DNA from: JAYPHU01 sp964611435
GTDB lineage: Bacteria > Pseudomonadota > Alphaproteobacteria > Rhodospirillales > UBA2165
NCBI GenBank assembly: GCA_964611435.1
Contig: CAZSXT010000022.1
Span: forward strand, 1-64,000
DNA: 64,000 bases
Direction: 5' to 3'
Part shown: positions 30,667-39,364 of the stretch, in pieces
Position numbering within the stretch: the stretch's first letter is position 1
Layout of the letters: each line of letters opens with the position of its first letter
Notes under the pieces: model-generated
Databases searched by the model: none
What the model was told of the DNA's origin: nothing
The model's input: only the letters and a program-made list of their open reading frames with translations
Made by a program: the position numbers and the translations under genes

Positions 30667-31202
30667 TCTTCGCCGGCGTCCCAGCCCCTGGCCGCTGGAC
30701 CTTTCCGTTTGCGGGCGGTTTTGCGGCGCTCCAGCTCCATGAGCCGGTCGGCCTCTTTCTTGATCCGGATCATCTTTTTCTCGGTGTAGATGGCATAGAT
30801 AAACAAGCCGGCCATCAGCACCTTGATCACGGCGCCGATCACGACGATCCGAATGTCCCACTGCTGCCAGATACCGATACCGGTGAAGACGGCGCCGGCG
30901 AGGCCGATTTTCCAAAGCGTGGACGGAGGCGTCGGTAACTGGTTTATGTGCTCGGGTTCGTTGAACCGTCTCGGGAGGGGCCGGAAAAGAGCCGTTGGTC
31001 CCGTTTCTAACCAGATTCCGGGATTTTTCAAGAGGGGCGGCCTTTTCCGGGTCGGCCGAGCCCTCGAGCGATGCTGCGTCAGAGCACACCGAAACATTTG
31101 GCGTTGCCGACAGCAAACCCATTCGCGGCTCGACAAACGGGGCGCGTCGCGACATGCTGGCCCCACAAACATTTGAACATTCATACAGGGAGCTCGTGGC
31201 AA
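30663..31202 (-). CDS. Hypothetical small membrane protein, start uncertain
   Basis: The convincing part is the last 85 or so residues: a hydrophobic pair of helices (LWKIGLAGAVFTGIGIW and VVIGAVIKVLMAGLFIYAIY) followed by a charged, basic tail (KKMIRIKKEADRLMELERRK). The upstream portion of the open frame is Arg- and Cys-rich, low in coding character, and runs into the cyclase-family gene's start region, so the true start is likely internal. No ATG lies close to the first helix, so a rare start or an internal ATG near residue 36 may be used. The family is not recognised. Confidence 0.4.
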   Translation of the reverse strand: MPRAPCMNVQMFVGPACRDAPRLSSREWVCCRQRQMFRCALTQHRSRARPTRKRPPLLKNPGIWLETGPTALFRPLPRRFNEPEHINQLPTPPSTLWKIGLAGAVFTGIGIWQQWDIRIVVIGAVIKVLMAGLFIYAIYTEKKMIRIKKEADRLMELERRKTARKRKGPAARGWDAGED

Positions 31203-31205
31203 GCC

Positions 31206-32177
31206 ATGTTAGACAAAAAAGTATCTCGTCAGGACCTTACGGACGCGGCTGAAAAATACAAAAACTGGGGCAAGTGGGGACCGGATGATGAAATCGGCAC
31301 GCTGAACTTTACCTCGCCGGAGGACATTGTCGCCGCCTGCCAGCTGGTGAAGAAGGGCAAGGTCATTTCCATGGCGCTGAACTTCGACAACACGGGCCCG
31401 CAAGGCGCGAAGTCCACCTATCCGGCCATGGGCCGCATTAACCCGGTCCACACTATGCTGCGCACCGGCACGGATGCGTATTCAGGCGTTCTCGACAGCC
31501 GCGGCATTCGCGCCGCCGACGACATGGTAGTGATGCCGCTACAGTGCGGCACCCAATGGGACGGGCTCGGTCACGTCTTTTATGAAGACTATATGTGGAA
31601 CGGCTACGACTGCCGGGAGGTAACTTCCGCCGGCGCGCAGAAATGCGGCATCGAAAAAACCAAAAGCAAGATGGTCGGCCGGGGTGTGCTGCTGGACGTG
31701 GCCAAGTTCAAAGGCAGCGACACGCTGGAAGACGGCTATGCCATCACCTGTCAGGATTTGTATGAGACGGCGGATTCACAAGAGATCAAAGTGAAGACCG
31801 GCGACTTCGTCATCGTCCGCACTGGCCAGATGGAAGCGAAGATCGACGCCGGCAGCTGGGACGGCTACCCCGGCGGCGACGCCCCCGGCTTCTCCTTCGA
31901 GACGTTGGAGTGGATCCAGGATACGGAGCTGGCCGGTCTAGCCTCTGACACATGGGGTTGCGAGGTGCGGCCTAACGAGAGTGAGCCCGGCATCAATCAG
32001 CCCTGGCACTGGATCACCATCCCGATCATGGGGATGACCATGGGCGAGATTTTCTACCTCCGCGACATCGCCGAGGATTGCGCCGACGACGGAACCTATG
32101 AGTTCCTGTTCGTGGCGCCGGCGCTGCCGATTACCGGGGCGGTGGGCTCGCCGATCAATCCACTGGCCATCAAATAG
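31206..32177 (+). CDS. Cyclase-family protein (putative metal-dependent hydrolase)
   Basis: A 323-residue member of the putative cyclase / kynurenine-formamidase-like fold. The usual HxGTHxDxxxH metal site appears as CGTQWDGLGHV, a variant seen in one branch of the family, so the first His is replaced. Other blocks are WGPDDEIGTLNF, GVLLDVAKFKG and FVIVRTGQM. The ATG at 31206 is chosen because the family N-terminus begins there; the longer frame from 31071 reads through noncoding-like sequence. It is followed at 21 bp by the ThDP enzyme. Members act on cyclic amides or hydroxylated acids; the substrate here is unknown. Confidence 0.85.
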   Translation: MLDKKVSRQDLTDAAEKYKNWGKWGPDDEIGTLNFTSPEDIVAACQLVKKGKVISMALNFDNTGPQGAKSTYPAMGRINPVHTMLRTGTDAYSGVLDSRGIRAADDMVVMPLQCGTQWDGLGHVFYEDYMWNGYDCREVTSAGAQKCGIEKTKSKMVGRGVLLDVAKFKGSDTLEDGYAITCQDLYETADSQEIKVKTGDFVIVRTGQMEAKIDAGSWDGYPGGDAPGFSFETLEWIQDTELAGLASDTWGCEVRPNESEPGINQPWHWITIPIMGMTMGEIFYLRDIAEDCADDGTYEFLFVAPALPITGAVGSPINPLAIK

Positions 32178-32198
32178 CAGCACACACGGGGAACAGCG

Positions 32199-33878
32199 AT
32201 GAACGCGAAAACAGGCGCCGTTTATCTGGCGCGGCAATTGGAATCTTACGGGGTCACCCATGTCTTCATGGTGCCCGCTATCCTGCGCCGCATGCTGGTG
32301 GAGATGGAGATGCTGACCGACATCAAGCGGATGCATGTCCATTCGGAGAAAACCGCTGTCTATATGGCGGACGGCTTTGCCCGAGCGTCGGGACGCCCGG
32401 CCATCTGTATGGCCCAGGTGATCGGCGCGTTGAACATCGCTGCCGGTTTGCGGGAGCCGTTTTTGGCCAACTCTCCGGTCATTGCCTTCACCGGCGGTCG
32501 CTTCGCGAAGACCAAGTTCCGCCACGTCTATCAGGAGGTGGATGACGTGCCAGCGTTCGAGCCGGTGACCAAGTTTAACGCCACCGTGGACGACGTGAAC
32601 CGCATCCCCGACATGCTGGAGCAGGCCTACCGCCACGCGGTGTCGGGCTGTCCCGGTCCGGTGCACCTGCAGTTCGAAGGCAACGAAGGCCAGTTGGATT
32701 TCCAGGAAGCCGATCTGGATCAACGCACCGACCTGCGCTTTACGGCTGTGCCACCGTTCCGCCCCCAAGGGGACCCGGCGGATATCGCCAAGGCGCTGGC
32801 TGTCCTGCAAGCCGCCAAGAAGCCGGTCATCGTCGCTGGCGGCGGGGTCCGGCATTCCGGCGCGGCGGAAGAGCTCAAGCAATTGGCGGAGGGGCTAAAC
32901 ATCCCGGTTGCCACGTCTTTGAACGGTAAGGACACGTTCCTGGGTACCCACCCGCTGTCCGTCGGCGTGGTCGGCACCTATTCCCGCGCGTCCGCCAACC
33001 GGGTGATGAGCCAGGCCGATCTGGTCTGCTTCATTGGCAGCAAGGCCGGCGGCATGACGACCCATTTTTGGCAGGTGCCGGAACCCGGCATCGACGCCAT
33101 CCAGATCGATCTGGAGCCGGCCGAAATAGGCCGGAACTATCCGCTCAAAGCTGCGGTGCAGGGCGACGCCAAGACCATCCTCGCCGCGATGGCCGAGAAC
33201 ATGGATCAGGCCTCCGCCGCGCTGCGCGCGGACTGGGTGGCCGAGGCGCAAGGAATCTGCGCCGACTGGAAAGCGGAGTACGAGCCGCTCCTGACCTCGG
33301 ATGCCGTGCCGATCCGCCCCGAACGCATGTGCCGGGACCTCACCGAAGCCGTGCCGTCGGACAGTCTCGTTGTGGTGGATACGGGCCATGCCGGCATGTG
33401 GATGGGCGGTATGTTCGATCTGACCTCGTCGGATCAGGGCTATATCCGGAGCGCCGGTCACCTAGGCTGGGCCTTCCCGGCGGCGCTGGGCGCCAAGTGT
33501 GCGGCGCCGGACCGGCCGGTGGTCTGTTTCACCGGCGATGCCGGATTCTGGTACCACATCGGCGAGATCGAAACGATGGTCCGTTGGAACATCAACGCGG
33601 TCATCGTGGTCAACAACAACTCCGCCGGCAATCAGTCCAAGACCGGGTTTGATCGGGCCTATGGCGGCACCCAGACCGAACAGGCGAAGGAAATCTGGAA
33701 CTTCACCCATGTGAACTTTGCCAACATCGCCACCGAAATCGGGGCGCTGGGCATCCGGGTGGAGAAACCCGGCGACTTCAAAAGCGCGCTGGATCAAGGC
33801 CTCAGCGCCAACCGCCCGGTGATCATCGACGTGGTCACCGACGTGGACGCCATCGCCCCGGTGGCCGTGACAGGGTAG
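32199..33878 (+). CDS. Thiamine-diphosphate-dependent enzyme, acetolactate synthase-like
   Basis: A 559-residue enzyme with the three domains of the acetolactate synthase/benzoylformate decarboxylase superfamily. The N-terminal domain has the catalytic Glu in HSEKTAVYMADGFAR, the middle domain has PVIVAGGGVRHSG, and the C-terminal ThDP-binding motif is GDAGFWYHIGEIETMVRWNI ending in NNN. GGGGA precedes the ATG by about 8 bases. It lies between a cyclase-family gene and a GST-like gene with gaps of 21 and 6 bp, so the three are likely co-transcribed. The reaction, a 2-keto-acid decarboxylation or ligation, cannot be specified. Confidence 0.88.
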   Translation: MNAKTGAVYLARQLESYGVTHVFMVPAILRRMLVEMEMLTDIKRMHVHSEKTAVYMADGFARASGRPAICMAQVIGALNIAAGLREPFLANSPVIAFTGGRFAKTKFRHVYQEVDDVPAFEPVTKFNATVDDVNRIPDMLEQAYRHAVSGCPGPVHLQFEGNEGQLDFQEADLDQRTDLRFTAVPPFRPQGDPADIAKALAVLQAAKKPVIVAGGGVRHSGAAEELKQLAEGLNIPVATSLNGKDTFLGTHPLSVGVVGTYSRASANRVMSQADLVCFIGSKAGGMTTHFWQVPEPGIDAIQIDLEPAEIGRNYPLKAAVQGDAKTILAAMAENMDQASAALRADWVAEAQGICADWKAEYEPLLTSDAVPIRPERMCRDLTEAVPSDSLVVVDTGHAGMWMGGMFDLTSSDQGYIRSAGHLGWAFPAALGAKCAAPDRPVVCFTGDAGFWYHIGEIETMVRWNINAVIVVNNNSAGNQSKTGFDRAYGGTQTEQAKEIWNFTHVNFANIATEIGALGIRVEKPGDFKSALDQGLSANRPVIIDVVTDVDAIAPVAVTG

Positions 33879-33884
33879 GGGGAA

Positions 33885-34946
33885 ATGTCCCCATCCTCTT
33901 CGTCGGTCGAGGAATCCCAGGCAGATGCGGCCCAACGCAAGGCCAAGGGAGAATTTGTCCGGGGTGTGAGTAAATTCCGCTCGGTCCTGGGAGAGGACCC
34001 GAAGTTCCCGTCGGTGCCGGGCCGGTATCATCTTTATGTGGCGCTGAATTGCCCCTGGTGCCACCGGGTCACCTTGGCGCGAAATGTCCTCGGTCTGCAA
34101 AAAAGCCTGACCATGGACGTCGTGTTTCCGAACCGGACTGGTGACGACGATCCCGCGGGGGCGGGCTTTTGGGAATTCAATCCGTCCCGGTCCGCAACGG
34201 TGACCGGAGGTCCGCTGCCTGAATGTACGGAAGAGACGGGGAGCGGCGAGGGATACCGGCTGGTCAAACAGGTCTACGAAGCCGAGGGCTCGGCAGAAAC
34301 CTCCGTTCCCGTCCTCTATGACAAGAAGAGTAAAGCCATCGTTTCAAACGAGAGCGCCGAGATTGTGCGCATGCTGAACCGGGAAGCAGCCGGCCTGGGG
34401 AGCGACTTGCCCGATGCTGAGCGGCTCGATCTCTATCCGGCGGGTGAGAGCCGAGAACAGCTCCGCGCCGAAATCGATGAGCTCAATGAGGAGATTTACA
34501 CCAAGATCAACAATGGCGCCTATAAGGCCGGCTTTTCGTCGAACCAGGAAGTCTATGAGGCGGCCTTTGCCAACTATTTCGGGATGCTGGACACGCTGGA
34601 AGAACGGTTGGCGAGCGACAACCGGCCGTTTCTTACCGGCGACGTTTTTACCGAGGCGGACCTGCGCCTGTTCCCGACCCTCTTTCGCCATGACCCTGTC
34701 TACTATGTCCGAATGAAGCTGAATGGTGCGCGGATCCTGGACTATCCACACCTATGGCGCTGGCTCTGCCGGGTCTATGCGATCCCGGGTGTTGCAACGA
34801 GCAACTCCCTCATTCACTGCCGGCAAGGCTACTTTGGCCGGTCCTGGAATAACGTCATCCCGGTAGGCCCCTTCCAGCCGATGAGCTACCCCGAAGCCTA
34901 TGAGCATCTGGAACTGGCGTCCATTTTCATCAGCACCAAGAGCTAG
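33885..34946 (+). CDS. Glutathionyl-hydroquinone reductase-like GST (Xi class)
   Basis: A 353-residue protein of the Xi-class (EcfG/YqjG/ECM4) glutathione transferases. The active-site motif is NCPWCHR near residue 53, and the SAEIVRMLN and AGFSSNQEVYEAAF segments are characteristic. Such enzymes reduce glutathionyl-hydroquinones formed during breakdown of halogenated or polyhydroxylated aromatics. It follows the ThDP gene at 6 bp. Its presence near transhydroxylase and VOC genes supports an aromatic substrate, though that is inference. No signal peptide, so it is cytoplasmic. Confidence 0.88.
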   Translation: MSPSSSSVEESQADAAQRKAKGEFVRGVSKFRSVLGEDPKFPSVPGRYHLYVALNCPWCHRVTLARNVLGLQKSLTMDVVFPNRTGDDDPAGAGFWEFNPSRSATVTGGPLPECTEETGSGEGYRLVKQVYEAEGSAETSVPVLYDKKSKAIVSNESAEIVRMLNREAAGLGSDLPDAERLDLYPAGESREQLRAEIDELNEEIYTKINNGAYKAGFSSNQEVYEAAFANYFGMLDTLEERLASDNRPFLTGDVFTEADLRLFPTLFRHDPVYYVRMKLNGARILDYPHLWRWLCRVYAIPGVATSNSLIHCRQGYFGRSWNNVIPVGPFQPMSYPEAYEHLELASIFISTKS

Positions 34947-35151
34947 GGGGCTCTGACACCCTCTTCGTCGTGTGTCGGAAAGTGAACATCTCACATTCAC
35001 CAAGATGGGTAAGCCTGTTGTCTACGGATTATAGGGCCTGGAAAATGACTCTGTCGATAGCAGCAAATTCCTGTACAACGGTAATTGGACAAATGCCCGA
35101 TGTTGGATATCATTCAGATCAAATTCATGTCTGATGCATGGGAGTTTAACG

Positions 35152-35694
35152 ATGAGCGCAAGAAGACAGAATGGCACCTTCCACCATATAGCCATCGAGG
35201 TCGCTGATATGGATCGCTCAATAGAGTTTTATAAAGATCTGTTGGACCTTCGTTTGACAGAACGTCATCAGGCCGGTGAGGTTGAACAAATCCCCATAGA
35301 CTTGGCGTTCCTCAGGAGCGGAGATGAGCATCACGACTTGGTGCTGGCCCACAATCCGGCAAAAAAATACCGCGAGCGGAAGCCCGAAGACGAACTTGAG
35401 GGTATACCTGGCTTCCATCATTTTGCCTTTCAGATGGAAAGCCGGGAAGCTTGGCTGGCGCAACTGGATAAAGTTGGGAAACTCGGTATCGAAATTGCTC
35501 GCGGCCCTATTGTTCACAGTCCATGGCACCCACGTGGCGAGGGGTCTTGGGGTGAAAACGAGTCCTTTTACATATTTGATCCGGACGGACACCGTATCGA
35601 AATGTTTTGCGATATGGCCACTATCGAGGATGACGGCACTTATGTTGATGCCTATGGAGAAAAAATCGAGGGGCCAGTTGCAACGGAAGTGTAG
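35152..35694 (+). CDS. VOC-family protein (extradiol dioxygenase-like) 1
   Basis: A 180-residue vicinal-oxygen-chelate fold protein. It opens FHHIAIEVADMDRSIEFYKD with the first metal His, continues with GFHHFAFQME (second metal His) and ends FYIFDPDGHRIEMFCD (metal Glu). This HxHxE layout suits an Fe2+- or Mn2+-dependent dioxygenase or lyase. The ATG at 35152 is chosen, with GGGAG seven bases upstream; an earlier in-frame ATG at 35134 lacks a site. It is paired with a second VOC gene 53 bp downstream, and both precede the transhydroxylase genes. Confidence 0.85.
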   Translation: MSARRQNGTFHHIAIEVADMDRSIEFYKDLLDLRLTERHQAGEVEQIPIDLAFLRSGDEHHDLVLAHNPAKKYRERKPEDELEGIPGFHHFAFQMESREAWLAQLDKVGKLGIEIARGPIVHSPWHPRGEGSWGENESFYIFDPDGHRIEMFCDMATIEDDGTYVDAYGEKIEGPVATEV

Positions 35695-35747
35695 AGGGTA
35701 AGTCCCTCGTTCAACATCGGACAATCTTTCCAAACGAGAGGGCTGCT

Positions 35748-36317
35748 ATGAGCCATGGTATCTCTGCACCAGCAATCAGTGAGACAATATTAAAAACGGG
35801 ACAGTTCGACATCATGAAAGACTGGTACACCGTTGCCCTGGATATGGAGCCGTTTTTTGTCAGGGGCCGTCCGGAAAAAGTCTCTTGGACAGGCTCTCAA
35901 CAGATCGCATTTTTTCGGCTCCGCGGGCAGTATCCCTATGCACAGATGTTTGGCGTTTTCGAGATCGACAATACGGCAGACAAAATCACTAATGATCCAG
36001 GTCTTCATCATTTCCAACTGGCGCATGGCAGTTTTGACGAACTCTTTGATCGTTACGACAAGTTGAAGGCGTCGGGCGTAACGCCCATGCAAACGTGGAA
36101 CCATGGCGTCATGACCAGTTTTTACTATGAGGATCCCGACGGCAATCAGGCCGAATTGACGTGCGTGAATTTCGACCGGGAGGAAGATTTTCATGCCTAC
36201 TTTGAGACGGAAGCCTATAAGAAAAATATCTCCGGAATAGAGATTGACGCGGATGACTATATCGCGAGATACCGGTCGGGAACGCCGCGCGAGGAACTTG
36301 TCATTGTACCTGCATAG
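35748..36317 (+). CDS. VOC-family protein (biphenyl-2,3-diol dioxygenase-like) 2
   Basis: A 189-residue VOC-fold protein with ILKTGQFDIMKDWYTVALD at its start, a central LHHFQLAHGS and a C-terminal FYYEDPDGNQAELTCV, the site expected to supply His/Glu metal ligands. The first metal residue is less clear than in the preceding protein, because the usual His appears as Gln or Thr. GAGAGGG precedes the ATG. Together with the gene before it, it may form a two-protein ring-cleavage step, or each may be a separate isomerase or dioxygenase. Followed at 56 bp by the transhydroxylase large subunit gene. Confidence 0.82.
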   Translation: MSHGISAPAISETILKTGQFDIMKDWYTVALDMEPFFVRGRPEKVSWTGSQQIAFFRLRGQYPYAQMFGVFEIDNTADKITNDPGLHHFQLAHGSFDELFDRYDKLKASGVTPMQTWNHGVMTSFYYEDPDGNQAELTCVNFDREEDFHAYFETEAYKKNISGIEIDADDYIARYRSGTPREELVIVPA

Positions 36318-36373
36318 CTATGTCGAATAGGCAGATAGCCAGGCCAAGAGTTAACCAATAGAATAGATATCTC

Positions 36374-39364
36374 ATGAAATTCAGCATTATACTTTTAGGG
36401 CTCAGCTGGCTCCTGCGTGTCATCTCTTGGCGATACCCTACTTTCCGCAATCGCCTAAAAGAGAAGAATTTAATTGCGCAGCTTCGGACCCGGAATGGCA
36501 AGGTTGCGCGCTGGTATCAGTTTAAGGACGGCAATGTTATTTCCCGATCGGGTGTTCACCCCGATGCGGAAGTGGTGCTGACATTTAAGGATGCCCGGGT
36601 TGGCGCCAAGCTATTGATGCCGCCAATTCGCCAATTGGAACAGATTAATGCGCTTCGTGACTTTTATATCGATTTGTCCGGCCCCGATGAACTAACAAAT
36701 TGGTTCACTCAAACGATTTTGATGACCCAAACCGTGGGGTGGAAGTATGGGACGCGCATGCCGGACGGCACGATGCGCTACACCAGCATGACAAATGGCG
36801 GACCGCTGTTTGTCTATGTCAAAGAAGGCAAGATCGTGCGCATGACGCCGATTGAATTTGATCATACCGATCCCGAAAGCTGGACGATTGAGGCGCGAGG
36901 GAAGTCCTTTAAGCCGCCGCGGAAGACCACGCTCGCGCCACACGCCCTCAACTGGAAATCCATGATCTATTCTCCGGATCGCTTGCTGTATCCGCTGAAG
37001 CGGGTCGATTTTGATCCTTCCGTTCCGATTTCCGAGCGCAACTACCACAATCGGGGTATTTCCGGTTATGAAAGAATCAGCTGGGACGAGGCCCTGGATA
37101 TTGTCGCCGGCGAGATCAAGCGGATGAAGCGGGATCATGGGCCGGGCGCCATCGCGAACAGCCACGGTTCACACCATACATGGGGAAATGTCGGCTATTA
37201 CCTGAGCGCCAACAATCGCTTCATCAACGCCGTGGGCATGACCCGTGTTCACCACAATCCTGACAGCTGGGAAGGCTGGTACTGGGGCGCTGCTCACCAT
37301 TATGGCTACACGCTGCGAGTGGGGGAGACGGAAACCTACGGCGGTGTCGAGGATCTCCTCAAGAACGCGGAAATGGTTGTCTTTTGGGCATCCAATCCTG
37401 AAGGAACAGCCGCGTACTCCGCGCAGGAAGGCACCATCCGCCGGCAATGGCTGAAAGATTTGGATATCGATATCGTTCATATCGATCCCTACTACAACGA
37501 CACGGCCCAGATGCTGGGCGGCAAGTGGCTCGCCCCCCGGCCCACGACATCACCCGCGTTGGCGCTCGCTATTGCGTATGTCTGGATTACCGAAGACCTG
37601 TATGACAAATGGTTCGTGGAGAACCGGACCCACGGGTTCGACAAGTGGCGCGATTACATCCTTGGTGAAGAAGACGGCATTCCCAAAACACCCGATTGGG
37701 GTGCCGAACAAACGGGTCTGAAAGCCAAGGACATTCGTGCGCTGGCGCGCAGATGGGGCAGCAAACGGACGTATTTGAGCTGCGGCGGTGGCGGCAATGG
37801 TCATGGGGGCGCCTGCAGAAACGCCACAGGCACCCAGTGGGCCCGGATGATGGTGTGCCTGGCGGCGATGCAGGGCTTGGGGCGGCCTGGCGTCGGCCTC
37901 GGCAATCTGCAATATGGCTCGCCGGTGGATCTGAATTTCTATTTCCCCGGTTATGCGGATGGCGGCATGTCGGGCGATTTGAGAAACACCTCGGCGGCTG
38001 TCGCCCATTATCAGCGTATGCCGAGTTTGCCGAGTATGAATACGGTCAGCCAAGTCATTCCCCGGCTTCATTTCTCCCAGGCGATCTTGGACGGCAAGGC
38101 CGAAGGGTATCTTTGGGACGGCTCGGCTATTGAAAATCAGTTTACCAAGTTCGGTTACCCGAAGCCGGGCCACTCGCCGGTCAAGATGCTCTACAAGTAC
38201 GGCGGCTCGATCCTGGGGACGATGCCGGACTCCAATCGATTTGTTGAAATGTATCAGTCCGACAAGCTTGAGTTCGTCGTCAACCAATCCATCTGGTTTG
38301 AAGGTGAAGCAAAGTTTGCCGATATCATCCTGCCGGCCTGCACGAATTTCGAACGTCCCGATATTTCCGAATGGTCAGCTCTTGGCGGGTATGCGCACCA
38401 CGGTCAGATGCAGCTCAATCACCGGGTCATCACCTTCCAGCACAAATGCATTGAACCGCTGGGTGAGTCCAAGTCGGATTATCAGATATTCCTTGATATT
38501 TGTAAGCGTCTGGGATTGGCGGCCTATTTCTCCGAGGGGATGAGCGAGCTCGACTGGGTGAAACGCATTTACGATTCGTCCGATCTGCCAAATCTGATGG
38601 GCTGGAAGGAATTCATTCGCAAAGGGTACGCCGTACTGCCGGCCCAGCCGGAAGATGACCGGGTGCCGACCGCCTGGAATTGGTTTTATGAAGGGCGTAA
38701 AAAAGACGTGCCGGAGCCCCATCCGCTACCGTCCGACTATAGCGAAGAATTCCTGTCGGGACTGCAAACCCAAACCGGCCTGTTCGAGTTTGAGTGTGAG
38801 AGTCTTAAGCGGTTCGACGCGAATGATCCGGAACGGCCGGTTCTCGCCAAGTACATCCCGGCCAAAGAAGGCGCGGGCCGAAAAGAGGATATCAAAGACT
38901 TTCCGCTTCAGATGTTAACCCCCCATCCCCGCTTCAGTTTTCACACCCAAGGGGACGGGAAGGACGCGTTTATCAATAATCTCGAAGAGCATCGGGTGCG
39001 TATCGATGGTCATGACTACTGGATTCTGCGCATTAACGATGAGGACGCGGCCCGGCGCGGCATCAAACGGCACGATCTCGTTCGCGTTTATAACGATCAA
39101 GGTGGGGTGATTTGTGCAGCGGTGCCCACGCATCGGGTGCGGCCGGGTTTGGTTCATGGTTATGAGTCTTCCGCAACCTATAACCCTATCGGAAAGCCGG
39201 GCCAATCCGAGGACCTTGGCGGCTGCCTCAACCTTTTGACGCCCAAGAAGAGCCAGTTAAAACAAGCGCACTCGATGGGAAATTCAACGGCCCTCGTTGA
39301 AGTTGAACGCTGGACCGCAAACAAGCGCACCCCCCAAGATGTCCCGGCGGAGGCGTCCCCATGA
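36374..39364 (+). CDS. athL: Pyrogallol-phloroglucinol transhydroxylase-like molybdopterin large subunit with N-terminal fused domain
   Basis: A 996-residue DMSO-reductase-superfamily protein. From residue ~130 it closely follows the Pelobacter acidigallici transhydroxylase (GGPLFVYVKEGKIVRMTP, DPESWTIEARGKSF, MIYSPDRLLYPLKRVDFD), as I recall that sequence. The active-site residues reported there (His144, Asp174, Ser175 as Mo ligand, Tyr404) correspond to H267, D297, S298 and Y527, all at a constant offset of 123. As in the known enzyme, no Cys motif for an N-terminal iron-sulfur cluster is present. The offset is explained by an extra N-terminal domain (about 1-125, with a hydrophobic first helix and AEVVLTFKDARVGAKLL), tentatively SCP2-like. 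The gene symbol follows homology only. Ribosome-binding site weak; overlaps the small-subunit gene by 4 bp. Confidence 0.85.
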   Translation: MKFSIILLGLSWLLRVISWRYPTFRNRLKEKNLIAQLRTRNGKVARWYQFKDGNVISRSGVHPDAEVVLTFKDARVGAKLLMPPIRQLEQINALRDFYIDLSGPDELTNWFTQTILMTQTVGWKYGTRMPDGTMRYTSMTNGGPLFVYVKEGKIVRMTPIEFDHTDPESWTIEARGKSFKPPRKTTLAPHALNWKSMIYSPDRLLYPLKRVDFDPSVPISERNYHNRGISGYERISWDEALDIVAGEIKRMKRDHGPGAIANSHGSHHTWGNVGYYLSANNRFINAVGMTRVHHNPDSWEGWYWGAAHHYGYTLRVGETETYGGVEDLLKNAEMVVFWASNPEGTAAYSAQEGTIRRQWLKDLDIDIVHIDPYYNDTAQMLGGKWLAPRPTTSPALALAIAYVWITEDLYDKWFVENRTHGFDKWRDYILGEEDGIPKTPDWGAEQTGLKAKDIRALARRWGSKRTYLSCGGGGNGHGGACRNATGTQWARMMVCLAAMQGLGRPGVGLGNLQYGSPVDLNFYFPGYADGGMSGDLRNTSAAVAHYQRMPSLPSMNTVSQVIPRLHFSQAILDGKAEGYLWDGSAIENQFTKFGYPKPGHSPVKMLYKYGGSILGTMPDSNRFVEMYQSDKLEFVVNQSIWFEGEAKFADIILPACTNFERPDISEWSALGGYAHHGQMQLNHRVITFQHKCIEPLGESKSDYQIFLDICKRLGLAAYFSEGMSELDWVKRIYDSSDLPNLMGWKEFIRKGYAVLPAQPEDDRVPTAWNWFYEGRKKDVPEPHPLPSDYSEEFLSGLQTQTGLFEFECESLKRFDANDPERPVLAKYIPAKEGAGRKEDIKDFPLQMLTPHPRFSFHTQGDGKDAFINNLEEHRVRIDGHDYWILRINDEDAARRGIKRHDLVRVYNDQGGVICAAVPTHRVRPGLVHGYESSATYNPIGKPGQSEDLGGCLNLLTPKKSQLKQAHSMGNSTALVEVERWTANKRTPQDVPAEASP

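Noticed and set aside
31071..31205. N-terminal extension of the cyclase-family gene
   Set aside because: The 45 extra residues are low-complexity and unlike the family; the ATG at 31206 fits better.
37550..38287. 245-codon minus-strand frame
   Set aside because: Antisense to the transhydroxylase large subunit, no family features, no ribosome-binding site.
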